This document shows, piece after piece, positions 36,267 to 43,854 of a DNA stretch of 64,000 bases. Every line of letters starts with the position of its first letter. The stretch's first letter is position 1. This DNA comes from CAWAPS01 sp963783945 (GTDB lineage: Bacteria; Actinomycetota; Acidimicrobiia; Acidimicrobiales; Palsa-688). The translations under genes were made by a program, and so were the position numbers. Under the pieces are notes generated by a model. It was not told the origin of the DNA. It saw nothing but the letters and a program-made list of their open reading frames with translations, and ran no database searches. The stretch is taken from assembly GCA_963783945.1 (NCBI GenBank), contig CAWAPS010000032.1, forward strand, positions 124,001-188,000, read 5' to 3'.

Positions 36267-36992
36267 TCAACCACCCCCGACCAGGTGGCTGGTGTCGTTG
36301 TAGCCGCGCACCACCCAGCGGCCGTCGGTCACCACCAGCTGGCTGATCGATCCGTTGTCAGCTCCGAGAAAGGCGAAAGGCCGCGATCCACTGGCCTCGG
36401 CGAGGGCCCGTCCGATCACTCCCCCGTGGGTGAACACCGCCACCGTCTGATCCGGATGCCGAGAGGCGATGGCCTCGATACCGTCCCGCACCCTCCGGGC
36501 AAACTCCTCGTCGGGCTCGGCCCCCGGGATCACGTCCCAACGTTCCTCCTCCATCATGCGACGGGCGATCGGATGGTTCTCCCGGATGCGGATGCGATAG
36601 GCCCCGCCCTCCCACTCGCCGAGATAGACCTCGCGTAGTCGCCCCTCGACCTGAGGCTTCAGACTGAGTCGGCGGGCCAGGGGCATTGCCGTCTCCACGG
36701 TGCGGCGCAGGGTGGTGACATAGATGGCCTCGATCGGTGGCCCGCCGGGAACGCCCAAGCGCTCGCCGATACGATCGGCCTGGTACCGCCCGCGAGGGTC
36801 GAGCTCCGGATCGCCGTGGCCGTCGGTGAGGACGAATGGTTCGTCCGCGCTGGCCGGTATCGACTCGCCGTGGCGGATGAGCAGGATGTCGGTCGCGTCG
36901 GGTGGACGGACGAACCGCAGTTGGCGCACCTCTTCCGCCAGGGCGGGATCACCCACGGCGGGATCGCTCCCGACGGGATCGCTGTCGGTCAC
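36267..36992 (-). CDS. Histidine phosphatase (phosphoglycerate-mutase-like) family protein
   Basis: 241 residues from GTG 36992, which lies 20 bp after the rlmB stop. The family signature is I-L-L-I-R-H-G-E-S (about 36-44), with His41 as nucleophile; R-R-T-V-E-T-A-M and E-W-E-G-G-A-Y are the conserved middle segments, and V-F-T-H-G-G-V carries the second His near the end. It removes phosphate from small molecules or proteins; substrate unknown. The longer ORF start at 37223 runs through rlmB and is not credible. Likely last gene of the carD-ispD-ispF-rlmB operon. Confidence 0.88.
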   Translation of the reverse strand: MTDSDPVGSDPAVGDPALAEEVRQLRFVRPPDATDILLIRHGESIPASADEPFVLTDGHGDPELDPRGRYQADRIGERLGVPGGPPIEAIYVTTLRRTVETAMPLARRLSLKPQVEGRLREVYLGEWEGGAYRIRIRENHPIARRMMEEERWDVIPGAEPDEEFARRVRDGIEAIASRHPDQTVAVFTHGGVIGRALAEASGSRPFAFLGADNGSISQLVVTDGRWVVRGYNDTSHLVGGG

Positions 36993-37012
36993 CTTGGCAT
37001 CACCCGATGATG

Positions 37013-37933
37013 CTACGTCGCCTGGTTCGGCCTTCCGGCCCGGCGCCGGGCCACCTCGAAGCAGGCGAGAGCGGCCGCGGCCGACACATTGAGCGAGTCG
37101 AGGGGTCCGTGCAAAGGGATGCCGACCCGTACGTCGCACCGGCGCAGGGCCAGCCGGGAGACCCCCCGACCTTCCGAACCGAGCACCACCGCGAGGGGCT
37201 CGGTAGCGACCTCGAGGTCCCACAGGAAAGCGGTCGACTCGGCATCGAGGCCGATGGTCCAGATCCCGGCATCGGACAGGGTCGACAGCGCGGCGGGAAT
37301 CCCGGGGACTGTGGCAACCGGAAGGTACTCAACGGCCCCGGCGGCTGCCTTGACCGCGGCCGGAGTCAGCCCGACGCCTCGGTGCCTCGGGATCACCACA
37401 CCCGTGGCTCCGGCCCCAAGAGCACTGCGCATGACCGCTCCCAGGTTGTGGGGGTCGGTGACCCCGTCCAGTACGACCAGGAAAGGGGCACCTCCCTGCG
37501 CCGGTCGCCGGGTGAGATCGGCCAGCGACACCTCGGGGATGGGATCGGCTCGGGCCACGACACCTTGGGGGGAGTCGGTGGCGGCTAGCGAAACAATATG
37601 GTCCCGACCGGTTCGCCTCACCACCACCCTCGTATCGGCTGCCAGGGCCAGGATCTCGGCCAGAGCACCGCTCTCCTCGGCCCCCTCAGCCACCACCACG
37701 CTGTGGACCCGCCGGCGGCCGGCTCGCAGCAATTCGCGCACGGCTTGGCGGCCCTCGACCTGTTCCCCACCAAGACCCTCGAGTGAGGAGACGCGGCCCG
37801 GGGAGGAGATGCGGTCCGCGGGGATGGCGCGGCCCGCGGGGGTGGCCCGGCGGGTCGGTTGAGGGACCGCGGCCGAGCGGACGCGACGGCCGGGCTGGCC
37901 CCGGCGGGGGCGGCCCTGACGCGGGCGGCTCAT
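37013..37933 (-). CDS. rlmB: 23S rRNA (guanosine-2'-O-)-methyltransferase, RlmB/TrmH family
   Basis: 306 residues with a basic, Arg/Pro-rich 40-residue extension, then an N-terminal substrate-binding domain (VEGRQAVRELLRAG) and a SpoU/TrmH knot domain. The knot motifs are VLDGVTDPHNLGAVMRSA, VVLGSEGRGVSRLA and IPLHGPLDSLNVSAAAALA. The family methylates ribose O2' of 23S rRNA; RlmB targets G2251, but paralogues with other targets look similar, so the target is inferred. It starts 5 bp after ispF. In many actinobacteria cysS lies between ispF and rlmB; here it does not. Confidence 0.9.
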   Translation of the reverse strand: MSRPRQGRPRRGQPGRRVRSAAVPQPTRRATPAGRAIPADRISSPGRVSSLEGLGGEQVEGRQAVRELLRAGRRRVHSVVVAEGAEESGALAEILALAADTRVVVRRTGRDHIVSLAATDSPQGVVARADPIPEVSLADLTRRPAQGGAPFLVVLDGVTDPHNLGAVMRSALGAGATGVVIPRHRGVGLTPAAVKAAAGAVEYLPVATVPGIPAALSTLSDAGIWTIGLDAESTAFLWDLEVATEPLAVVLGSEGRGVSRLALRRCDVRVGIPLHGPLDSLNVSAAAALACFEVARRRAGRPNQAT

Positions 37934-37937
37934 CGGC

Positions 37938-38408
37938 TCAGCGGGGCACCAGGAGGGCGACGGCCAGAGTGGCCACCCCTTCCCGGCGACCCAGGGCGCC
38001 GAGCGACTCGGCTCTCTTGGCCTTAACGCTCACCGGGGCGCCGACCACTTGGCGCAGGCGGGCCTGCATGGCGTCGCGGTGAGGCGCCAGCTTCGGAGCC
38101 TCGAGCACCACCGTGATATCGACGTTGCCGATCTCGTAGTCGGCGGTCACTTCGGTCACGACCCGCCGGAGGAGCTCCAGGCTGTCGATGCCGGCGTAGG
38201 CCGGGTCGGTGTCGGGGAAGTGGCTCCCGATGTCGCCGAGGCCCGCCGCCCCGAGGAGAGCGTCGGCGATGGCGTGCGACACGACGTCGGCGTCGCTGTG
38301 CCCGGCCAGGCCGGGCCCGTCGAGGACGATCCCGCCGAGGATCAGAGCCCGCGAGGGGTCGTCGCTGAAGGGATGGATGTCGAACCCCAATCCAACCCTC
38401 GGGTTCAT
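37938..38408 (-). CDS. ispF: 2-C-methyl-D-erythritol 2,4-cyclodiphosphate synthase
   Basis: 156 residues, the usual length. The metal and substrate site is clear: G-F-D-I-H-P-F (Asp10 and His12 of the motif), GLAGHSDADVVSHAIADALLG with the third metal His, then GDIGSHFPDTDP and T-V-V-L-E-A-P-K-L. It cyclises CDP-methylerythritol 2-phosphate to the cyclodiphosphate with release of CMP in the MEP isoprenoid pathway. It overlaps the ispD stop by four bases and sits 5 bp before rlmB, so ispD and ispF are translated together. Confidence 0.96.
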   Translation of the reverse strand: MNPRVGLGFDIHPFSDDPSRALILGGIVLDGPGLAGHSDADVVSHAIADALLGAAGLGDIGSHFPDTDPAYAGIDSLELLRRVVTEVTADYEIGNVDITVVLEAPKLAPHRDAMQARLRQVVGAPVSVKAKRAESLGALGRREGVATLAVALLVPR

Positions 38409-39049
38409 TTCCGTTCCTCCAATAGGGCAGCCGCCATAGCCAGGTCCGGGGGGGAGGTTATCTTCAGGTTGTGGGGGGGACCGTCAACCAGCACGACCCG
38501 CCCCCCCGCCGCCTCCACCAACGCGGCGTCGTCGGTCGCTTCGGCCCCCCGTTCGTGCACCCGCCTGAGCAGCTCGGCCCGGAAGGCCTGCGGGGTCTGC
38601 ACGGCGACCAGGCGAGCGCGGTCAAGGGTGCGCAGGCCGCCGTCCCGAGTGACCTCTTTGATGGTGTCGGTCACGGCTACCGCCGGTATGGCAGCGTCGG
38701 CGCCGTCCGCCACCGCTTCGATGACCGACAGCCACAGTTCGGCCCCGGCCAGCGGGCGGGCCGCGTCGTGAACCACGACGATTTCCGCCGGGGCGGGCAC
38801 GGCGGCCAATCCGGCTCGCACCGATTCCGAGCGGGTCACCCCGCCCGCCACAACCGCGTCGGCATCCCAGTTCCGGTCCGGCCCGATCAGGCGGTCCGCC
38901 GGCACCACCAGTACCACCCCGGCGCACACCTGGCGGGCCGTGGACAGGGACCAGTCGACGACCGGCCGTCCGGCCAGTTCAGCGAACTGCTTGGGGTGTC
39001 CGAAGCGGGACCCGGATCCGCCGGCTAGCACGACGGCCCAGGATCTCAC
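38405..39049 (-). CDS. ispD: 2-C-methyl-D-erythritol 4-phosphate cytidylyltransferase
   Basis: 214 residues. The nucleotide-binding N terminus is V-L-A-G-G-S-G-S-R-F-G-H-P-K-Q-F, followed by ARPL-type HDAARPL, A-V-T-D-T-I-K and QTPQAFR, all typical of IspD. It makes CDP-methylerythritol from CTP and MEP in the step before IspE, which is not in this window. The start overlaps the carD stop by four bases, and the stop overlaps the ispF start. Coupling with carD is a common actinobacterial order. Confidence 0.96.
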   Translation of the reverse strand: MRSWAVVLAGGSGSRFGHPKQFAELAGRPVVDWSLSTARQVCAGVVLVVPADRLIGPDRNWDADAVVAGGVTRSESVRAGLAAVPAPAEIVVVHDAARPLAGAELWLSVIEAVADGADAAIPAVAVTDTIKEVTRDGGLRTLDRARLVAVQTPQAFRAELLRRVHERGAEATDDAALVEAAGGRVVLVDGPPHNLKITSPPDLAMAAALLEERK

Positions 39050-39531
39050 GCGCCAGGCAGGGCCTCGTCGAGCTTCTGCTCCGCCTCGGTCTCGCTGACG
39101 CCTATGGCAAAAGTCAGCTCCGACACCAGGATCTGGCGGGCCCGGCTCAACATTCGCTTCTCACCAGTTGACAGGCCCTTGTCCTTGTCCCGGATCGAGA
39201 GGTTCCGCACCACCTCCGCCACCTGGTAGATGTCGCCCGACTTCAGCTTCTCCAGGTGGTTCTTGAACCGGCGGGACCAGTTGGTCGGCATGCGCACGTC
39301 CTTCTTGCGCAGCACGGCGAAAACCTCCTCGACCTCCTCGTCGCTGATCACCTCCCGCAGGCCCACCGCTTCGGTGTTACCCGAAGGCACCATCAGGGTC
39401 AGATCTCCGCAAGCCAGCCGCAGGACCAGGTATTCCGTCTTCTCCCCGAACGCCTCCATGACCTGCCGGCGCTCAACGATCGCCGCGCCGTGGTGGGGAT
39501 AAACCACCTTGTCTCCTACGTCGAATGTCAT
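39046..39531 (-). CDS. carD: CarD/CdnL-family transcription factor
   Basis: 161 residues from ATG 39531 (MTFDVGDKVVYPHHGAAIV), with a GGAGA-type ribosome site; the longer open frame upstream has no family character. The N-terminal RNA-polymerase-interacting domain (about 1-60) has V-Y-P-H-H-G-A and LVLRLACGDLTLMVPSGNTEAVGLREV. The C-terminal helical DNA-binding domain includes RRFKNHLEKLKSGDIYQVAEVVRNL. CarD stabilises the RNA-polymerase open complex, mainly at rRNA promoters. It is the first gene of the isoprenoid-rlmB operon, opposite a Crp-family gene. Confidence 0.95.
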   Translation of the reverse strand: MTFDVGDKVVYPHHGAAIVERRQVMEAFGEKTEYLVLRLACGDLTLMVPSGNTEAVGLREVISDEEVEEVFAVLRKKDVRMPTNWSRRFKNHLEKLKSGDIYQVAEVVRNLSIRDKDKGLSTGEKRMLSRARQILVSELTFAIGVSETEAEQKLDEALPGA

Positions 39532-39676
39532 ACTTCTCCAGAGCTGAAAGGTGCGTCGGGGGCTTTCCCAGGGTACCAGCCATCCGGAGAAGCCTGGCAG
39601 CGAGAGGTTGGGCTCGCGCCACCCAGGCGGCAGCGGGAAGAACGCTTGTAGCCGGGCAGGTAGCCTGCCAGGACCC

Positions 39677-40336
39677 ATGGATATCATCGACCTGCTGGCT
39701 CGCTCAGACCTGTTCTCCGCGTTCGACCGGAGCACACTGGCGCGCCTGGTCGCGGACGGCCGCCCCTTCCAGTGCGAACGAAACTTCGTGCTGTTCGAGG
39801 AGGCGGACTCCGCCGACGAGCTGTTCGTGGTGGAGAGCGGCCGCATCGCCATCGCCAGGCGATCGATTGACGGGCGCGAGTCGCTGGTGGCGCTCATGGA
39901 GAGTGGGGACGTATTCGGCGAAATGCCCCTCTTCGACGGCGGCACCCGGTCGGCAACGGCGCGAGCGCTCGAGCGATCAGTGGTGTTTCGGTTCCCGTAT
40001 TCGACCGTGAAAGCGGCGCTCGACGCGGAGCCTGCGCTCCTGTGGAGCGTGGTGGCCATGCTCGCCGAGCGGCTGCGCGTGACCGATTCGGCGCTGGCGG
40101 ATGCAGTGCTGCTCGATGTGACCGGGCGGACGGCCAAGCGGCTGCTCGAGCTGGCGGGTGATCAAGAGGAATTCCAACTGCCGATCACCCAGGAGGAGCT
40201 CGCAGGGTTGGTGGGCGCATCCAGAGAGCGAGTCAACAAGGCGATCGCCGCTTTCATCCGCCTCGGCTGGATCGAGCAGGCCGACCGCCGCTACCGGATC
40301 ACCGAACGCGACCGGCTGGCCCAGCGGGCCCGGTGA
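39677..40336 (+). CDS. Crp/Fnr-family transcriptional regulator
   Basis: 219 residues from ATG 39677 (MDIIDLLARSDLFSAFD). The cyclic-nucleotide-type beta barrel covers about 8-120, with SGDVFGEMPLFDGGTRSATARA in the phosphate-binding-cassette position. Residues about 135-219 hold the dimerisation helix and a winged helix (LPITQEELAGLVGASRERVNKAIAAFIRLGWIEQ). It resembles the actinobacterial cAMP receptor proteins (Mtb Crp/GlxR), but with a G-T-R-S-A-T-A segment instead of the most common ...RSAT residues elsewhere, ligand binding is not certain. It is divergent from carD over a 145-bp gap and convergent with disA. Confidence 0.88.
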   Translation: MDIIDLLARSDLFSAFDRSTLARLVADGRPFQCERNFVLFEEADSADELFVVESGRIAIARRSIDGRESLVALMESGDVFGEMPLFDGGTRSATARALERSVVFRFPYSTVKAALDAEPALLWSVVAMLAERLRVTDSALADAVLLDVTGRTAKRLLELAGDQEEFQLPITQEELAGLVGASRERVNKAIAAFIRLGWIEQADRRYRITERDRLAQRAR

Positions 40337-40360
40337 GCCCGGTGAACCCCGTGACGGCAC

Positions 40361-40379
40361 CCGGCCCCGGCGGGGCCGG
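40361..40379. terminator. Bidirectional terminator hairpin between Crp and disA
   Basis: A perfect 8-bp stem CCGGCCCC/GGGGCCGG (40361-40368 and 40372-40379) with a GGC loop, between two convergent genes. Position and strength fit a shared terminator. No T-run. Confidence 0.65.
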
Positions 40380-40390
40380 ACGGGTCCGGG

Positions 40391-41482
40391 CTACGTGTAG
40401 CGATCGAGGATGCTGGACTCCGCCAATCGGGTGAGGCCGTCCTTGACCGTCCTGGTCACTCCGGGGTCGAGCTCCTCGATGGCCTCGAGCTCGTCGTGCT
40501 CGGCCCGCATGACCTTCTGCAAGGTGCCGAAGCGAGCCACGATGGCAGCTATGGCCGAATCGGGGACCCGGGGGATGCGGCTGAGCAGCCGGTAGCCACG
40601 CGGTTGCAGACCGGCGTCGAGATCGCCACCCTCGCCGATGCCCAGGATCTCGGAGACGAGTTGGGGCACGAGAACCCGTTCGGTGTCGAGCGAGCCGAGA
40701 GCGGCGACCGCCTCGTCGGCCCGGGTCCGGTCGTCCTCCGGCAGGTAATCCCGCACGACATGACGGCGCTCGTCCTCGACCCCGGCGAGCAGCTCCTCGA
40801 GCTGCAGCAGCACCAGACGGCCATCGGTGCCGAGCTCGACTATGTAGCCCTCGATCTCCTCGGCGATGCGTCTCACCATCTCGGCCCTCTGCAGGACGGT
40901 GACGACGTCGCGCACCGTCACCAGATCCTCTACCTCCAGCGCCGAAAGCGAGCTGGTCACGCTGTCCAGCCGGACCCGGTAGCGCTCCAGAGTCTGCAGG
41001 GCTTGATTGGCCCGGGCGAGCAGCCGGGCGACCGGATCCAGGGCGTGCTTCGAATCACCCCGGTACATGGTGATGACGCCGAGATCCTCGGAGACGGCGA
41101 TGACCGGCACTTCGATGCTGCGTGCGACCCGCTCTGCGGTGCGGTGCCGGGTCCCCGTCTCGGCGGTAGGCACGTTGGGGCTCGGCACCAGATGCACATT
41201 GGCCCGGGCGATGCGGCTGGCATCGGAGGCCAGGATTATGGCCCCGTCCATCTTCGCCAGCTCGGCCAGTCGCTGCGGGCTGAACTCGGCGTCGAGCAGG
41301 ATGCCGCCGGAGCAAATGGATAGAACTTCCGGTCCGTCCCCGACGACGAGCAGAGCTCCCTTGTTGGCCTGCAGGATCCGGTCCAGACCGTCTCGCAACG
41401 GGCGCCCTGGTGCAATGGCACCGAGCGCCTCGATCATGGCGGCCCGACGGCGTTCCACTACGCCGATGCTACAGGACGGCAA
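40391..41482 (-). CDS. disA: DNA integrity scanning protein DisA (diadenylate cyclase)
   Basis: 363 residues at the first start (41482); ATG 41437 (MIEALGAIAPGRPL) would shorten it by 15. The N-terminal DAC domain has D-G-A (79-81) and R-H-R (112-114), which bind ATP; together they form c-di-AMP from two ATP. A helical middle and a C-terminal RuvA-like HhH domain for branched DNA (LSRIPRVPDSAIAAIVARFGTLQKVMRA) follow. It lies 45 bp after radA; the order radA-disA is shared by many Gram-positive bacteria, and RadA modulates DisA in studied cases. Convergent with the Crp-like gene. Confidence 0.94.
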   Translation of the reverse strand: MPSCSIGVVERRRAAMIEALGAIAPGRPLRDGLDRILQANKGALLVVGDGPEVLSICSGGILLDAEFSPQRLAELAKMDGAIILASDASRIARANVHLVPSPNVPTAETGTRHRTAERVARSIEVPVIAVSEDLGVITMYRGDSKHALDPVARLLARANQALQTLERYRVRLDSVTSSLSALEVEDLVTVRDVVTVLQRAEMVRRIAEEIEGYIVELGTDGRLVLLQLEELLAGVEDERRHVVRDYLPEDDRTRADEAVAALGSLDTERVLVPQLVSEILGIGEGGDLDAGLQPRGYRLLSRIPRVPDSAIAAIVARFGTLQKVMRAEHDELEAIEELDPGVTRTVKDGLTRLAESSILDRYT

Positions 41483-41527
41483 CGGGTGCAGGCCCGGCCG
41501 GGCCAGAGCAAATCGTACGTGCCGGGC

Positions 41528-42964
41528 TCACCCGGCCCCGCCGAGCAGTCGCAGCGGAGGGGCGGCGGAACGCCTCAGGTGGCGATCGAGAGCCTCGTAC
41601 AGGGTCGAAACCGGGAAGGCTGTCAACCCGCCTTCCGCCGGGGACGACAGAACCGGCACCACGGCGCGGGTGAACCCGAGCCGGGCGGACTCGGCGAGCC
41701 GCCGGGGGGTGTGAGCAACCTGTCTGACCTCGCCACCCAGCCCGACCTCACCGAGCACGATCGTGTCGTCGCCCGCCACCCGGTCCGTGGCTGCGGACGC
41801 CAGGGCCACGCAGACGGCCAGATCGACGCCCGGGTCGCTGATCCGGACCCCGCCGGCGACCGATACATACACGTCGTGATGGGCAAGCGGGACTCCGGCC
41901 CGCCGCTCGAGCACGGCAAGCAGAAGCGACAACCGGCCGGCGTCCAGGCCCGATACTGACCGGCGGGGGTTCGGCACCGGGTTCGGGCAAACCAGGGCCT
42001 GGATCTCCACCAGCAGGGGCCGCCGGCCCTCCATGGCCGGGAACACGACCGACCCGGGGCAGCCCGGCCTCCGATCGGCGAGGAACATGTGGGCCGGATC
42101 GGCCACGCCGAGCAGCCCCTCACCTGTCATCTCGAACAGTCCGAGCTCGCCGGTGGGTCCGAACCGGTGCTTCACCGCCCGGAGCAGCCGGAGCGCGTGG
42201 TGGCGCTCCCCCTCGAACGACAGGACGGTGTCAACCAGATGCTCGAGTACCCGGGGGCCGGCCAGAGCACCGTCCTTGGTGACGTGCCCCACGAGCACGA
42301 CGGCCGGTCCCCCGGTCTTGGCCGCCGCCACCAGGTCCTGGGCGCAACCCCGAACCTGACCGATCGAGCCCGGCGGGGAATCCAGCTCCGGATCCCACAC
42401 CGTCTGGATCGAGTCGACCACGACCACGTCAGGGTGGACCTCGTCCATAGCAGCCCAGATACCCGGCATCGATGTCTCCCCGATCAACCACAAGCCCGGC
42501 ACCAGCGCCCCGAGGCGCTCAGCCCTCAACCTGACCTGAGCGGGTGATTCCTCCGCCGTGATCATCAGGCATCTGGCGCCCCGGCCGGCCAGCTCGGCCG
42601 CAGCCTGCAGCAGGAGAGTGGATTTCCCGATGCCCGGCTCGCCGCCGATCAGGGTCGCCGACCCGGGTACCAGACCACCGCCCAGTACCCGGTCGAGCTC
42701 GTCCACGCCCGTCGGTCGGGGCGATGACGACTCCGCCGACACGTCACAGACCGCTACCGCAGGGGCGTGACCAAGCCCACCGGTCCCATCAAGGTGCTCC
42801 CGCCGGCGCCCAGGTCCGGCCCGAGCCGGCGAGCCGGGGCCCCGGGTGCGCTCGGCCTCCTCGACGAGGGTGTTCCACTCCCCGCAAGCGGGGCAGCGTC
42901 CCGCCCAACGAGGCGACCCCGAGCCGCAGCCGGTACACCGGTGGATGGTCCGAAGCTGAGCCAT
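41528..42964 (-). CDS. radA: DNA repair protein RadA
   Basis: 478 residues. An N-terminal zinc finger (C-T-G-C-G...C-P-A-C-G-E-W), a RecA-like ATPase with Walker A G-E-P-G-I-G-K-S-T, and a Lon-protease-like C-terminal domain (VSVAGGVRISDPGVDLAVCVALAS...VVLGEVGLGGEVR) are all visible. The RadA-specific K-N-R-F-G motif reads K-H-R-F-G here. RadA helps branch migration and processing of recombination intermediates. The start is ATG 42964, preceded by a lipoprotein gene whose stop lies 10 bp upstream, so the two are probably one transcript with clpC and disA. Confidence 0.95.
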   Translation of the reverse strand: MAQLRTIHRCTGCGSGSPRWAGRCPACGEWNTLVEEAERTRGPGSPARAGPGRRREHLDGTGGLGHAPAVAVCDVSAESSSPRPTGVDELDRVLGGGLVPGSATLIGGEPGIGKSTLLLQAAAELAGRGARCLMITAEESPAQVRLRAERLGALVPGLWLIGETSMPGIWAAMDEVHPDVVVVDSIQTVWDPELDSPPGSIGQVRGCAQDLVAAAKTGGPAVVLVGHVTKDGALAGPRVLEHLVDTVLSFEGERHHALRLLRAVKHRFGPTGELGLFEMTGEGLLGVADPAHMFLADRRPGCPGSVVFPAMEGRRPLLVEIQALVCPNPVPNPRRSVSGLDAGRLSLLLAVLERRAGVPLAHHDVYVSVAGGVRISDPGVDLAVCVALASAATDRVAGDDTIVLGEVGLGGEVRQVAHTPRRLAESARLGFTRAVVPVLSSPAEGGLTAFPVSTLYEALDRHLRRSAAPPLRLLGGAG

Positions 42965-42974
42965 GGTCCGAAGA

Positions 42975-43814
42975 TTACGAGTGGGGTGTGACGACTACCG
43001 CGGTACCCCCGTTGCGAGATTGGGCGTGCAGTCCCCGCTTTCGGCGCGGTCCCCGGCCGCCCCTCCGCAGCAGCCATATGACGAGCAGGGCCAGCAGGCC
43101 GAGCACCACGACGGCGACTGGAATAGCGACAATGAGTACCGACCCCCAGTTCAACCGGGAGGACATGGCCGACACGGCCAGAGTCTGTCCGAGCTGTGGT
43201 GTCCATGTCGCCACGCTGCCTGACACGTGGGCCGCGTTGGAACTGCGCACGTTCCCGGGGAGGCGGGTGGAAAAGGAGAAGGGGAACGCCTGGGCCTGCG
43301 TCTCCCCGGCCTGTCCGAGGAGCGGAGCCGGGTCGACGCCGGTTGAGCTGCCGAGCGCGGCCTGGAGCCCAGAGTCACCAAAGCACTTCAGCCCGCAACT
43401 CAGATCGACGGTCCCCTTCACGACCGTGTCGGTGTGCCAGAAGCCGTGATGCTGTGAGAGCTGTATCCGCAACGGTCTGGTGGCCGCCGGACCGCTGCCC
43501 GCCACGTCGGCCAGCAATTCACTGGCCTCGGCCGGGCTGGTGTAGGGGTGGGTGGCGGTAATGACAGTGGTCGACCCCGGGCCCGGTGCGGGCCCGGCCA
43601 CGACCCAGCCTTCCTGCTTCAAGTCGGCCGTCCGGATCTCGGTGGCCAGGGCGGCCGCACCTCCGACGGCCTCAACCGCGCCGTGGTCCAGGCTGACCCG
43701 GACGATCACCGCCCCCTTGCCGCCCGAGCTGGCGTCAAGCGTGACCGACGTCGAGACCTGACAGCCGCTCAGCACAAGGACCGCCGCCACAAGGGCGGCG
43801 GTCGTCTTGGCCAT
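42975..43814 (-). CDS. LppM-like membrane lipoprotein
   Basis: 279 residues. A short N terminus (MAKTTAALVAAVLVLSGC) gives a lipobox with Cys18. The middle (SVTLDASSGGKGAVIVRVSLD and a TADLKQEGW segment) resembles the LppM/DUF3153 family, known from mycobacteria in lipoglycan-related surface biology. A single helix near 230-255 (LIVAIPVAVVVLGLLALLVIWL) and a basic Arg/Lys tail form a C-terminal anchor. It sits between clpC (gap 40 bp) and radA (10 bp). Its presence in a proteostasis and DNA-repair operon is unexplained. Confidence 0.75.
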   Translation of the reverse strand: MAKTTAALVAAVLVLSGCQVSTSVTLDASSGGKGAVIVRVSLDHGAVEAVGGAAALATEIRTADLKQEGWVVAGPAPGPGSTTVITATHPYTSPAEASELLADVAGSGPAATRPLRIQLSQHHGFWHTDTVVKGTVDLSCGLKCFGDSGLQAALGSSTGVDPAPLLGQAGETQAQAFPFSFSTRLPGNVRSSNAAHVSGSVATWTPQLGQTLAVSAMSSRLNWGSVLIVAIPVAVVVLGLLALLVIWLLRRGGRGPRRKRGLHAQSRNGGTAVVVTPHS

Positions 43815-43854
43815 GGTCCGGGAATGCGATTCCCGGGGTCGAATCCGGAGCGAT

